A stretch of 18,228 nucleotides of DNA from SZUA-448 sp045627185 (GTDB lineage Bacteria > Bacillota > Clostridia > Lachnospirales > Lachnospiraceae): the NCBI GenBank assembly GCA_045627185.1, contig JAZQNE010000099.1:1-18228 (forward strand). The letters run 5' to 3'. The position numbers and the translations under genes were made by a program. Of the stretch, positions 7,039-13,781 are shown in pieces (positions within the stretch are counted from its first letter, which is position 1; every line of letters begins with the position of its first letter). Under the pieces are notes generated by a model. It saw only the letters and a list, made by a program, of their open reading frames with translations. It did not search any database and was not told where the DNA came from.

Positions 7039-8469
7039 ATGAAGGTCGAAAAAAGTCAATTTATTACTGAGAAAAAGCCCCTTTTGAAAGAACTTTTGGC
7101 GCTTCTTCTTGCAAAATACGAATATGCATCAATCCTTGCTACAGATTCCATCGGAAAAAGCTACAGCGTTTCAAAAACGGGAACAAACATCCGTGAGGAC
7201 AACGTTCTCTGCGAACGCGGATTTGTTGCAAAGGTTTATTCGGACGGTGAATATGCCGAATATTCCTTTAATGAGATTTCAAAGGATACAATATCTGAAA
7301 TTGCAGCAAACATTGCAAATAAGCTTGTTCCAATGAACGGCTTCCTTCCGGAATGTGTTCGGAAATCAAATCTCAAAACCCCGGAGGATACACCCATCTG
7401 CTTTGAAAAAGCTACCGAATATGAGCTTAGCCCCGAAGAAATGGGCGATGAAAAAATCATCGAAATGCTTTCGGGTATTCATGAAAAGGGCAAGAAGCTT
7501 GATGAGCGCATCGTTGATGTTTACACAAACTGCAACTTCCAGCGCTACACAAAGCTTTTTCTTTCAAAGAACCGCGACATGACGCAAAGCATTATGTGGG
7601 TTTGCGGTGCTGTTGTGGTTATGCTTGGTGAAGGGGATGTTATTGAGGAAGGCTACAAGCCTGTTTCCATGCTTGGAGGCATGGAAATCACACGTGAACT
7701 TGAGGCAAAGCTTCCCGCTGCATATGAGTCCGCAAAAATGCGCCTTGAGGCTGAAGAAATTGTACCGGGCGAATACGAGTGCATCTGTGAGCCTGATGTT
7801 ACGGGCATGATTGTTCATGAAGCATTCGGACACGGCGTTGAGATGGATATGTTTGTTAAGGACAGAGCGCTTGCACAGCAGTATGTCGGCAAACAAGTTG
7901 CATCCGAGCTCATCACCATGCATGACGGAGCCTGCACAATTCCTCAGGTTGCAACATATTTCTTTGACGATGACGGCGTTCCCGCGCATGACACAATCGT
8001 AATTGAAAAAGGTATTCTGAAGCAGGGAATCTGCGATGCGCATTCAGCACTTACGCTGAACTTTGAGCCTACCGGCAACAGTCGCCGCCAGGATTTATCA
8101 AGAAAGGCTTACACACGTATGACAAACACCATCTTTGAGGCCGGCGACAGCACTGTTGAGGAGATGATTGCATCCGTTAAGGACGGTCTGCTTCTGTGCG
8201 ATGCCGAATCAGGCATGGAAGATCCGAAAAACTGGGGAATCCAGCTGATGGTAGGCCTTGCAAAGGAAATCAAAGACGGTAAGCTTACCGGCAAGGCTTA
8301 TTCCCACCTTGTTATGACAGGCTATGTTCCTGACCTTCTCAAATCCATTTCCATGATTTCCAATGAAATAGAAGCCGGCGGCAGCGGATATTGCGGCAAA
8401 GGCTATAAGGAATGGGTAAAGGTTTCGGACGGCGGCCCTTACATCAAGGCGAAGATTCGTCTGGGCTGA
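7039..8469 (+). CDS. tldD: TldD metallopeptidase subunit
   Basis: Zinc-bearing subunit of the cytoplasmic TldD/TldE peptidase, which degrades unfolded peptides and, in microcin B17 and klebsazolicin systems, removes leader peptides after modification. The 476-aa protein has the family's HExxxH motif, HEAFGH (His260, Glu261, His265), inside VTGMIVHEAFGHGVE, and a C-terminal YCGKG with the third zinc ligand Cys at 452. Length matches E. coli TldD (481). ATG at 7039 has GGAGAG 4 nt upstream; a TTG at 7027 would overlap that site. The partner gene follows 46 bp downstream. It is 5.5 kb from a precursor gene, so a maturation role is possible but unproven. Confidence 0.95.
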   Translation: MKVEKSQFITEKKPLLKELLALLLAKYEYASILATDSIGKSYSVSKTGTNIREDNVLCERGFVAKVYSDGEYAEYSFNEISKDTISEIAANIANKLVPMNGFLPECVRKSNLKTPEDTPICFEKATEYELSPEEMGDEKIIEMLSGIHEKGKKLDERIVDVYTNCNFQRYTKLFLSKNRDMTQSIMWVCGAVVVMLGEGDVIEEGYKPVSMLGGMEITRELEAKLPAAYESAKMRLEAEEIVPGEYECICEPDVTGMIVHEAFGHGVEMDMFVKDRALAQQYVGKQVASELITMHDGACTIPQVATYFFDDDGVPAHDTIVIEKGILKQGICDAHSALTLNFEPTGNSRRQDLSRKAYTRMTNTIFEAGDSTVEEMIASVKDGLLLCDAESGMEDPKNWGIQLMVGLAKEIKDGKLTGKAYSHLVMTGYVPDLLKSISMISNEIEAGGSGYCGKGYKEWVKVSDGGPYIKAKIRLG

Positions 8470-8515
8470 TTTGCGAATATGCTGAAAATACACGGTTCAC
8501 ATTAATGGAGGCATT

Positions 8516-9775
8516 ATGATAAATAAAATAATCGCAGCATTTAAGACTGCAGGAATAAATGAATACCGTATTGTTGAGACAAAGAGAGAGACAGCGGAGC
8601 TGTTCTTTGTTAAGAAACGTCTTGACATGCGCAGAAGCAACAACAGTCACATCTTTGATGTTACCGTTTTCAACCGCTTCGAAAAAGACGGAAAGGCCAT
8701 GAAGGGCTTCACGGATATCCGTGTTTTCCCGGGTACCACAGATGACGAACTTGTCAGGAAGTTTAAGGATGCATACGCAGCAGCAGGTTTTGTGTGCAAC
8801 CCCGCATTTGAGTTCCCGGCTCCCGTAAAGGAGACGGTAAAGAAGGACAATCCTTCGCTTGAGGAGGCTGTTCAGCTCATGTCGGCGGCACTTTTTGCAT
8901 CCGACACCCGCGAGGATGCTTTTCTTAATTCCGCTGAGCTTTTTGTAAACAAATCGGATTGCAGAATCGTAACCTCAGAAGGTACCGATGTTTCCTTCCC
9001 CGTATTTCATGTTAAGGGTGAGTTTGTTGCCCAGTGCAGGGAACCGCAGGATGTTGAAACCTACCGCGATTTTGCTTACAAAACACTTGAGACGGAGGCT
9101 CTTTCAAGGCTTGTTGCCGATGTTCTTGAAATGACAAAGGCAAGAGCAATTGCTACAGAGGCCCCGAAGGCAGGAAAATACAGGGTGATCATTTCCGGAA
9201 GATACTTAAAGACCATCTTTGAGTACTACTTAAACCGCTCCCTCAGCAGTTATGTTTATGCAAGGTATTCAAATTACAAGGTTGGCGATATGGTCCAGGG
9301 GGGAAATGTAACCGGCGAAAAGCTTAACTTCACACTCAAGGCTGATGCACCTTTCAGCGATGAAGGCATCCCCATGAAGGACAGAGTTCTTCTTAAAGAC
9401 GGTGAACTTCAGGTGATTCACGGACCGGCACGCTTCGCATCTTACCTTGGAATTGAGCCCACCGGTTATTATCAGGATTTCGAACTGGCTCCCGGACATA
9501 CATCGCTTGAAGAGATGAAGGCACAGCCTTATCTTCATGTAGTTAATTTCTCTGATTTCCAGCTTGATGATTTCAGCGGCCATTTTGGCGGCGAAATCCG
9601 TCTTGCATTCCTTTATGACGGAGAGAAGGAAATCCCGGTTACAGGCGGTTCCGTAAGCGGAAACTTTATTGATCTTCAGGGAAGTCTGTGCCTTTCAACA
9701 GAAACGCAGAAGGAACTCGGATACACAGGACCTTTTGCTGTTTGCTTCGATTCACTGAACGTAGCAGGAAAATAA
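8516..9775 (+). CDS. pmbA: TldE/PmbA peptidase subunit
   Basis: Non-zinc partner of TldD; in E. coli the active peptidase is a TldD-TldE heterodimer whose active site lies at the interface. The 419-aa protein is homologous in layout to TldD but lacks HExxxH, as expected. Family features include the N-terminal strand-rich domain (RIVETKRETAELFFVKKR), the central YRVIISGRYLKTIFEYY region where TldD carries its metal motif, and the C-terminal GGSVSGNF block. ATG at 8516 follows GGAGG with a short spacer. It is about 25 residues shorter than E. coli PmbA without any sign of truncation. Confidence 0.92.
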   Translation: MINKIIAAFKTAGINEYRIVETKRETAELFFVKKRLDMRRSNNSHIFDVTVFNRFEKDGKAMKGFTDIRVFPGTTDDELVRKFKDAYAAAGFVCNPAFEFPAPVKETVKKDNPSLEEAVQLMSAALFASDTREDAFLNSAELFVNKSDCRIVTSEGTDVSFPVFHVKGEFVAQCREPQDVETYRDFAYKTLETEALSRLVADVLEMTKARAIATEAPKAGKYRVIISGRYLKTIFEYYLNRSLSSYVYARYSNYKVGDMVQGGNVTGEKLNFTLKADAPFSDEGIPMKDRVLLKDGELQVIHGPARFASYLGIEPTGYYQDFELAPGHTSLEEMKAQPYLHVVNFSDFQLDDFSGHFGGEIRLAFLYDGEKEIPVTGGSVSGNFIDLQGSLCLSTETQKELGYTGPFAVCFDSLNVAGK

Positions 9776-9869
9776 ACTTATCCGGTTCGATTCATTTAAC
9801 ATACCGGAAAAAGATGTGCGAAACCGGCAGGCCGGACAGGCACTGATTACAGACAGGAAATGCATTAAG

Positions 9870-11936
9870 ATGAAGAAAATCTGCAGATGGCTGTTAACAG
9901 CAGCAATGACAATAATAATTTTGACACTCCCGGGCTGCCGGCTCGGGGGTGCTTCTGTTACGCCCACATCTACAGCTTTTCCTACTTCTTCTGATGTACC
10001 TTCACCTACTTTAAGCCCGACCGCAACTTTGTCACCAACACCATCTTTGTCGCCTACACCTACACTTCCGCCAAGGGAAGCATTGCTTCAGAATGCTGAA
10101 AAAACGGTTGGCGGTGACCTCTACAGGCTTCCTTTTTCGGTTGAAGATGACAGGAAAAGTCACAGTTACAGATTTTTCATCACACAAAATGGACTGCTTT
10201 CTGTTGACTGGCTGCTTAAGGGACATTCGGAAAATCCCGTTTCGGTTGTGCCCAAAACAGGCGAAATAATCAGCATTTCCGAAGATTTTGCACCTGCAAA
10301 GTCAGGAACCATCGGACTTGCCGATAAAAACACCATTTATGTTGTAAACGCCTCCAAAAATGAGTGGAAGCTTTATAACTTATCGTTCAATGAAATTGTC
10401 ACTTTCACGCTTGAAGACGGAAGCTTTGAGCTTGAGAACAGTTATTATATTGACGGGAGAAGACACAAAGTTTTTTATCCCGGCGGAATTGACACTCTTT
10501 GCTTTTATGATTATGAAACCGAGTTGCTTAGCAAGGTTCGTGTTCCCGACGGCATAATAGGCCTTCAGAAGATTGCTCCTTTGGGAGAAAACATGCTTGG
10601 CGTCTATGGAACCATAGATGTCAGCGAGCCCGGCGAAGAAGCGGATTTCAGACCGTGTATCGCAAGATTTGATTATTCAACAAAGTCATTTATCGATTAT
10701 ATAGTCACTGACGCATCGGAAATGTATATGAGCCCTGACAAAGGGGAATGCTTTATTGTGCTTGAAAGTCCGTATGTTAAGGCCGGTCTGTACGATGTTG
10801 CCTCAGGCACGTTCAAAAGCACAATTAAAATGAGCGATACGGAAGAAGCTGAGCATGCCTGCATAGACTGGATAAACAGATGCTTCATTACGTACAGCTT
10901 CGCAACTGCAAGCGAGACGGCTTATGAGGAACTCAGATGCTATTCCATTGACACCGGTGAACTTACGGCATCTGCCGTTGTACCCGAAAAGGCCTACGGA
11001 TTTGCTGCTCCGGATATTTCTGAAGACCTTGGAATTCTGTGCATTTACGGCACGGAAGAGGTTCCGGCGGCACAGGGCAGTGAAGCATATATTTACTATT
11101 GGGATTATCTTGGCGGTAATGCTGACGGCTCAAAGGAATATTTCGACCATCTTCACACCTTATCAAACAGACTTAGAAATTATACGGAAACGCTTGAAAA
11201 CAAATACGGTATTTATTTCTATCTGGGTCATGAGGTTCTTGTGAGCGATTTTGCTTACGAACTTGAGGTTTGTACCGACGATGACCTTATGTACAGGGCT
11301 CTCCAGAAGATTGAGAAGGTTCTTGACAGTTATCCGCAGAATTTCTTCAAGCAGATTAAAACCGGAAACGCCAGAACGCTTGGAATTTACCTTTGCCAGG
11401 GTCTTGTTGAGAAGGAAGAAGGCCTTGCAAGCGATGCCATTGCTTTTGCGTCTGCCGTTGGCTATGAACGGTCCATTGCGTTTGATGTCCGCTACGAAAA
11501 GGAACTTATGCGTACCGTATATCATGAGATTTCCCACTGGATTGACACTTATATTGAGGAAATGAACAAGTTCGGTATCTGCACCGATTATGAAGAAGGC
11601 TGGAATGCCCTGAATCCCGAAGGCTACAGCTACCTCGACAGTTATAAGAATTACGGGTCAAAAACTGAATATACTTATTTTGCAGAAAAAGATTATGATA
11701 ATGTTTATTTCATCGATACCTATTCAAACACCACAAGCGGTGAGGACCGTGCAAGACTTTTCGAGTATCTGATGGAGGATGATGCGCAGAATTTCTATAA
11801 ATGCACGCATCTTATCGAAAAACTCGAATATCGTTTTGCAGTAATCCGTAAAGCATTTGATACGACCGGCTGGCCTGAGAAGACAAGCTGGGAGGAGAAG
11901 CTTGAAGGCTGGAAGAGCAGAAACAGAGAAGAATAA
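9870..11936 (+). CDS. Lipoprotein with Thr/Pro linker, probable beta-propeller and C-terminal zinc peptidase
   Basis: A predicted surface lipoprotein of 688 aa. Residues 1-22 form a signal peptide with a lipobox-like LPGC, so Cys22 or nearby would be lipidated; Pro at -2 is not classical. Next comes a low-complexity linker of repeated SPT and TP units to about residue 60. The middle (about 70-420) has repeating strand-rich segments of the kind seen in beta-propellers, which is a weak call. The C-terminal third carries HEISHWID (His552, Glu553, His556), the HExxH zinc motif, and EDRARLFE (from Glu625), which resembles the third-ligand helix of gluzincins. I start at ATG 9870 (MKKICRW) rather than GTG 9816, since only the former gives a clean signal peptide. 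It is 94 bp after tldE. No specific family recognised; substrate unknown. Confidence 0.82.
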   Translation: MKKICRWLLTAAMTIIILTLPGCRLGGASVTPTSTAFPTSSDVPSPTLSPTATLSPTPSLSPTPTLPPREALLQNAEKTVGGDLYRLPFSVEDDRKSHSYRFFITQNGLLSVDWLLKGHSENPVSVVPKTGEIISISEDFAPAKSGTIGLADKNTIYVVNASKNEWKLYNLSFNEIVTFTLEDGSFELENSYYIDGRRHKVFYPGGIDTLCFYDYETELLSKVRVPDGIIGLQKIAPLGENMLGVYGTIDVSEPGEEADFRPCIARFDYSTKSFIDYIVTDASEMYMSPDKGECFIVLESPYVKAGLYDVASGTFKSTIKMSDTEEAEHACIDWINRCFITYSFATASETAYEELRCYSIDTGELTASAVVPEKAYGFAAPDISEDLGILCIYGTEEVPAAQGSEAYIYYWDYLGGNADGSKEYFDHLHTLSNRLRNYTETLENKYGIYFYLGHEVLVSDFAYELEVCTDDDLMYRALQKIEKVLDSYPQNFFKQIKTGNARTLGIYLCQGLVEKEEGLASDAIAFASAVGYERSIAFDVRYEKELMRTVYHEISHWIDTYIEEMNKFGICTDYEEGWNALNPEGYSYLDSYKNYGSKTEYTYFAEKDYDNVYFIDTYSNTTSGEDRARLFEYLMEDDAQNFYKCTHLIEKLEYRFAVIRKAFDTTGWPEKTSWEEKLEGWKSRNREE

Positions 11937-11951
11937 ACCGGGCGGAACGTT

Positions 11952-11979
11952 AAGCAGATGCGCCTTTGCACGTCTGCTT
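11952..11979 (+). other. Intergenic hairpin
   Basis: AAGCAGA (11952-11958) and TCTGCTT (11973-11979) form a 7-bp stem around a loop that can pair further (GC with GC). There is no T tract, so full termination is unlikely; it may mark an mRNA end or a processing site between the lipoprotein and the channel gene. Confidence 0.35.
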
Positions 11980-12003
11980 CGGAAATAGACGGAGGAAATC
12001 AGA

Positions 12004-12612
12004 ATGAGCAGAATCAGGAAGTTTTTACTTGCAGTAATTGCCGGCATGTGCATCGCAATAGGCGGAACCGTTTTTCTTTCGGTTGACAATAAAGTTGTCG
12101 GGTCCGTTCTTTTTGCGGTCGGGCTTTATGCCATTGTTGTTAACGGGTTGTACCTGTTTACCGGAAAAATCGGTTACATGGTAAAAGAAAGAAGCCTAAG
12201 CTATGCATTTGATTTGCTTCTTACATGGCTCGGAAACCTTCTTGGAACCGGTGTTTCCGCTCTTGCCGTAAGGGCTTCGCGCATTTCCGGTATTTCAGAG
12301 AAGGCTGCAAAGCTTTGTGAAACCAAATGCAATGATTCACCCCTCAGCATTTTCTTCCTTTCGATTTTCTGCGGTATGCTGATGTTTATTGCAGTTGACG
12401 GCTTTAAGCAGAAGCAGCAGCCGCTTATAGTGCTTATGTGTGTTTCAGTATTTATTCTGTGCGGATTTGAGCACTGCATCGCCAATATGTTTTATTTTTC
12501 GGTGGGCGGTGCCTGGAGTATTAAGGCTTTCCTGTATCTTCTTATTATGACACTTGGAAATGCAGTTGGCGGAATGATTATTCCGGCCGTAGGACTGATT
12601 AAAGAAAAATGA
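12004..12612 (+). CDS. Compact formate/nitrite transporter (FNT) family channel
   Basis: Inner-membrane channel of 202 aa. FNT signatures are GFEHCIANMFYF, with the central pore His, and the late GNAVGGMII segment; an earlier GNLLGTG matches the half-helix break. About six hydrophobic spans are visible near residues 7-25, 31-50, 67-87, 111-130, 138-157 and 170-195. Known FocA and NirC proteins are about 260-285 aa, so this is a short member with a trimmed N-terminus and loops; similar short forms are known in Clostridia. GGAGG lies 9 nt before ATG 12004. Substrate (formate, nitrite, hydrosulfide or other small anion) cannot be told. It converges with the PqqD-like gene, 12 bp apart. Confidence 0.85.
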   Translation: MSRIRKFLLAVIAGMCIAIGGTVFLSVDNKVVGSVLFAVGLYAIVVNGLYLFTGKIGYMVKERSLSYAFDLLLTWLGNLLGTGVSALAVRASRISGISEKAAKLCETKCNDSPLSIFFLSIFCGMLMFIAVDGFKQKQQPLIVLMCVSVFILCGFEHCIANMFYFSVGGAWSIKAFLYLLIMTLGNAVGGMIIPAVGLIKEK

Positions 12613-12624
12613 GTCACCATTAAC

Positions 12625-12900
12625 TCATTCAACAATCGCACTGATCTCCCGGGCCTTGGCAAGAAATGCGTCCAAGTCGGTTCGAAGAATGTCTACTTCA
12701 TTTTCTTCGGCTTCGTATTCTTTAACCAGTGAATCAAGAAGATCATCATAAGAAATTTCTTCTTCGATTTTTTTCATTATAAAAGCGCCTGTATCATTAA
12801 GTCTTAAAAGATTTTTGCAGGCTACGATATTCTGACCGACGGGAATCAGTACAAAAGTTCCGGCAATTTCTTTGAGCATAAATTCGGATGAAAGTTTCAT
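12625..12900 (-). CDS. PqqD-like RiPP recognition element protein
   Basis: A 91-aa stand-alone PqqD/RRE-type protein, the same fold as lasso peptide B1, which binds a precursor leader and delivers it to modifying enzymes. Family pattern: an N-terminal strand-rich half (FVLIPVGQNIVACKNLLRLNDTG) in which LNDTGAFI is the PqqD hallmark, then a helical half with the acidic YDDLLDSLVKEYE and a C-terminal helix, DLDAFLAKAREI. ATG at 12900 has GGAGG 6 nt upstream. It is transcribed away from the rest of the cassette, from its own promoter (12929-12957). The YxxPx[LI] leader pattern in both nearby precursor-like proteins is the motif that lasso B1 proteins recognise, which supports this as their binding partner. 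Confidence 0.9.
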   Translation of the reverse strand: MKLSSEFMLKEIAGTFVLIPVGQNIVACKNLLRLNDTGAFIMKKIEEEISYDDLLDSLVKEYEAEENEVDILRTDLDAFLAKAREISAIVE

Positions 12901-12928
12901 TTATTACCTCCGATAAAAAGATGTATAT

Positions 12929-12957
12929 ATTGTATCGTATTTTGACCGAAAAAGCAA
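12929..12957 (-). promoter_or_regulatory. Candidate promoter of the PqqD-like gene
   Basis: On the minus strand a -35 TTGCTT (12952-12957) and a -10 TACAAT (12929-12934) are 17 bp apart, placing the start site about 20 bp before the GGAGG ribosome site. It diverges from the precursor promoter at 13079. Confidence 0.55.
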
Positions 12958-13078
12958 GAAATCTATTTGTTTTAGGGGTTTGGATGTATTGATCCGGTGT
13001 TGAAATCGTTAAGTTTTTTTATTCATTATTTTATAGTATATTTAAAACTTACCATTTTGTTAGAATTGAATAGGAAGG

Positions 13079-13107
13079 TTGACAGATATATTTTTTAGTG
13101 TTAAAGT
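13079..13107 (+). promoter_or_regulatory. Candidate promoter of the first precursor gene
   Basis: A perfect -35 TTGACA (13079-13084) is 17 bp from a -10 TAAAGT (13102-13107). The 5' leader is about 45 nt and holds a small dyad (TTATG 13133-13137, CATAA 13144-13148) next to the AAGGAG ribosome site. The rest of the 260-bp gap back to the PqqD-like gene is AT-rich with no gene. Confidence 0.6.
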
Positions 13108-13160
13108 GTCACCATTAGTATGAAAATGATAATTATGCTTATTCATAAGGAGAGACAAAT

Positions 13161-13709
13161 ATGAAAAGTTATAATAGACCGGATATTGAATTATTAGATA
13201 CAATGGAAGGTGTTTACGCAGCAAGTGGTTCAAGTGTTCTGCCTACACCCACACCCGAACAGCAGATTCCCACTCCCCCCTTTAAGGCAAAATTTTGGGA
13301 TACAAACTGTGGCGGTTACAGTGTTGTTGAGTTTTCAGTAGGTCCCGCAAATTGGAAGAATATTAAATGTGTTGAGTGGAATATTGAGTTTGTTGAAGGC
13401 TTGAAGCATAATAAACTTGATAATCTTGTTGAAGTTTCACACAGTGGTCCCATTAACCACATTGTTACTCATACAAAGGGAACAAACGTTGTAAAGATTC
13501 AGTGGTTTGTTAATTCCCAGAACTCCGGCGAAACGCTTGATGACAAGTTAAAGTTTTATTTCAATCATGACAAGACCACAAACTACAACAACAATGAGAA
13601 CTACGGTTCATACAACGGCTTTACCACCGGTCCCGGAAATGAGATTTCTGAAGCTGAGCGAGACGTTATCAGAAGTGGTTTTGCTAATATCAGTGTAGTT
13701 GTATCGTAA
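13161..13709 (+). CDS. Precursor-like protein 1 (leader plus large strand-rich core)
   Basis: A 182-aa protein I cannot place in a known family. Residues 1-20 read as a RiPP leader: MKSYNRPDIELLDTMEGVYA, holding YxxPxI (Tyr4, Pro7, Ile9) and MEGVYA, both shared with the second precursor-like gene at 17163. A Pro/Thr linker (LPTPTP ... IPTPP, residues 27-40) follows, then about 140 residues of alternating strand-like segments (YSVVEFSV, CVEWNIEFVEG, VVKIQWFV, KLKFYFN) suggesting a beta-sandwich, an Asn/Gly-rich stretch, and a C-terminal VVVS. There are two Cys (50, 70). No Sec signal peptide or membrane segment is seen, so export would need the adjacent ABC protein. AAGGAG precedes ATG 13161. 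It has its own promoter and terminator, consistent with high separate expression. It is far larger than a lasso precursor. Coding status is firm; precursor status is inference. Confidence 0.8.
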   Translation: MKSYNRPDIELLDTMEGVYAASGSSVLPTPTPEQQIPTPPFKAKFWDTNCGGYSVVEFSVGPANWKNIKCVEWNIEFVEGLKHNKLDNLVEVSHSGPINHIVTHTKGTNVVKIQWFVNSQNSGETLDDKLKFYFNHDKTTNYNNNENYGSYNGFTTGPGNEISEAERDVIRSGFANISVVVS

Positions 13710-13727
13710 AACGAAATATGCTATAAT
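13699..13727 (+). promoter_or_regulatory. Candidate extended -10 promoter of the exporter-B2-kinase unit
   Basis: A -35 TTGTAT (13699-13704) and a consensus -10 TATAAT (13722-13727) with TGC before it are 17 bp apart. It overlaps the end of precursor gene 1 and abuts its terminator, so the expected start site (about 13734) falls inside the 5' arm of the hairpin. Confidence 0.55.
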
Positions 13728-13757
13728 AAAGCATCATCTTTTTGGTGGTGCTTTTTT
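13728..13757 (+). terminator. Intrinsic terminator after precursor gene 1
   Basis: AAAGCATCATC (13728-13738) pairs with GGTGGTGCTTT (13744-13754), an 11-bp stem with two G-U wobbles and a five-T loop, ending in a T tract to 13757. It begins 18 bp after the stop codon of precursor gene 1 and would limit readthrough into the exporter gene. Confidence 0.85.
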
Positions 13758-13781
13758 ATTTCAAAAAAACAGGAGCCTCAA

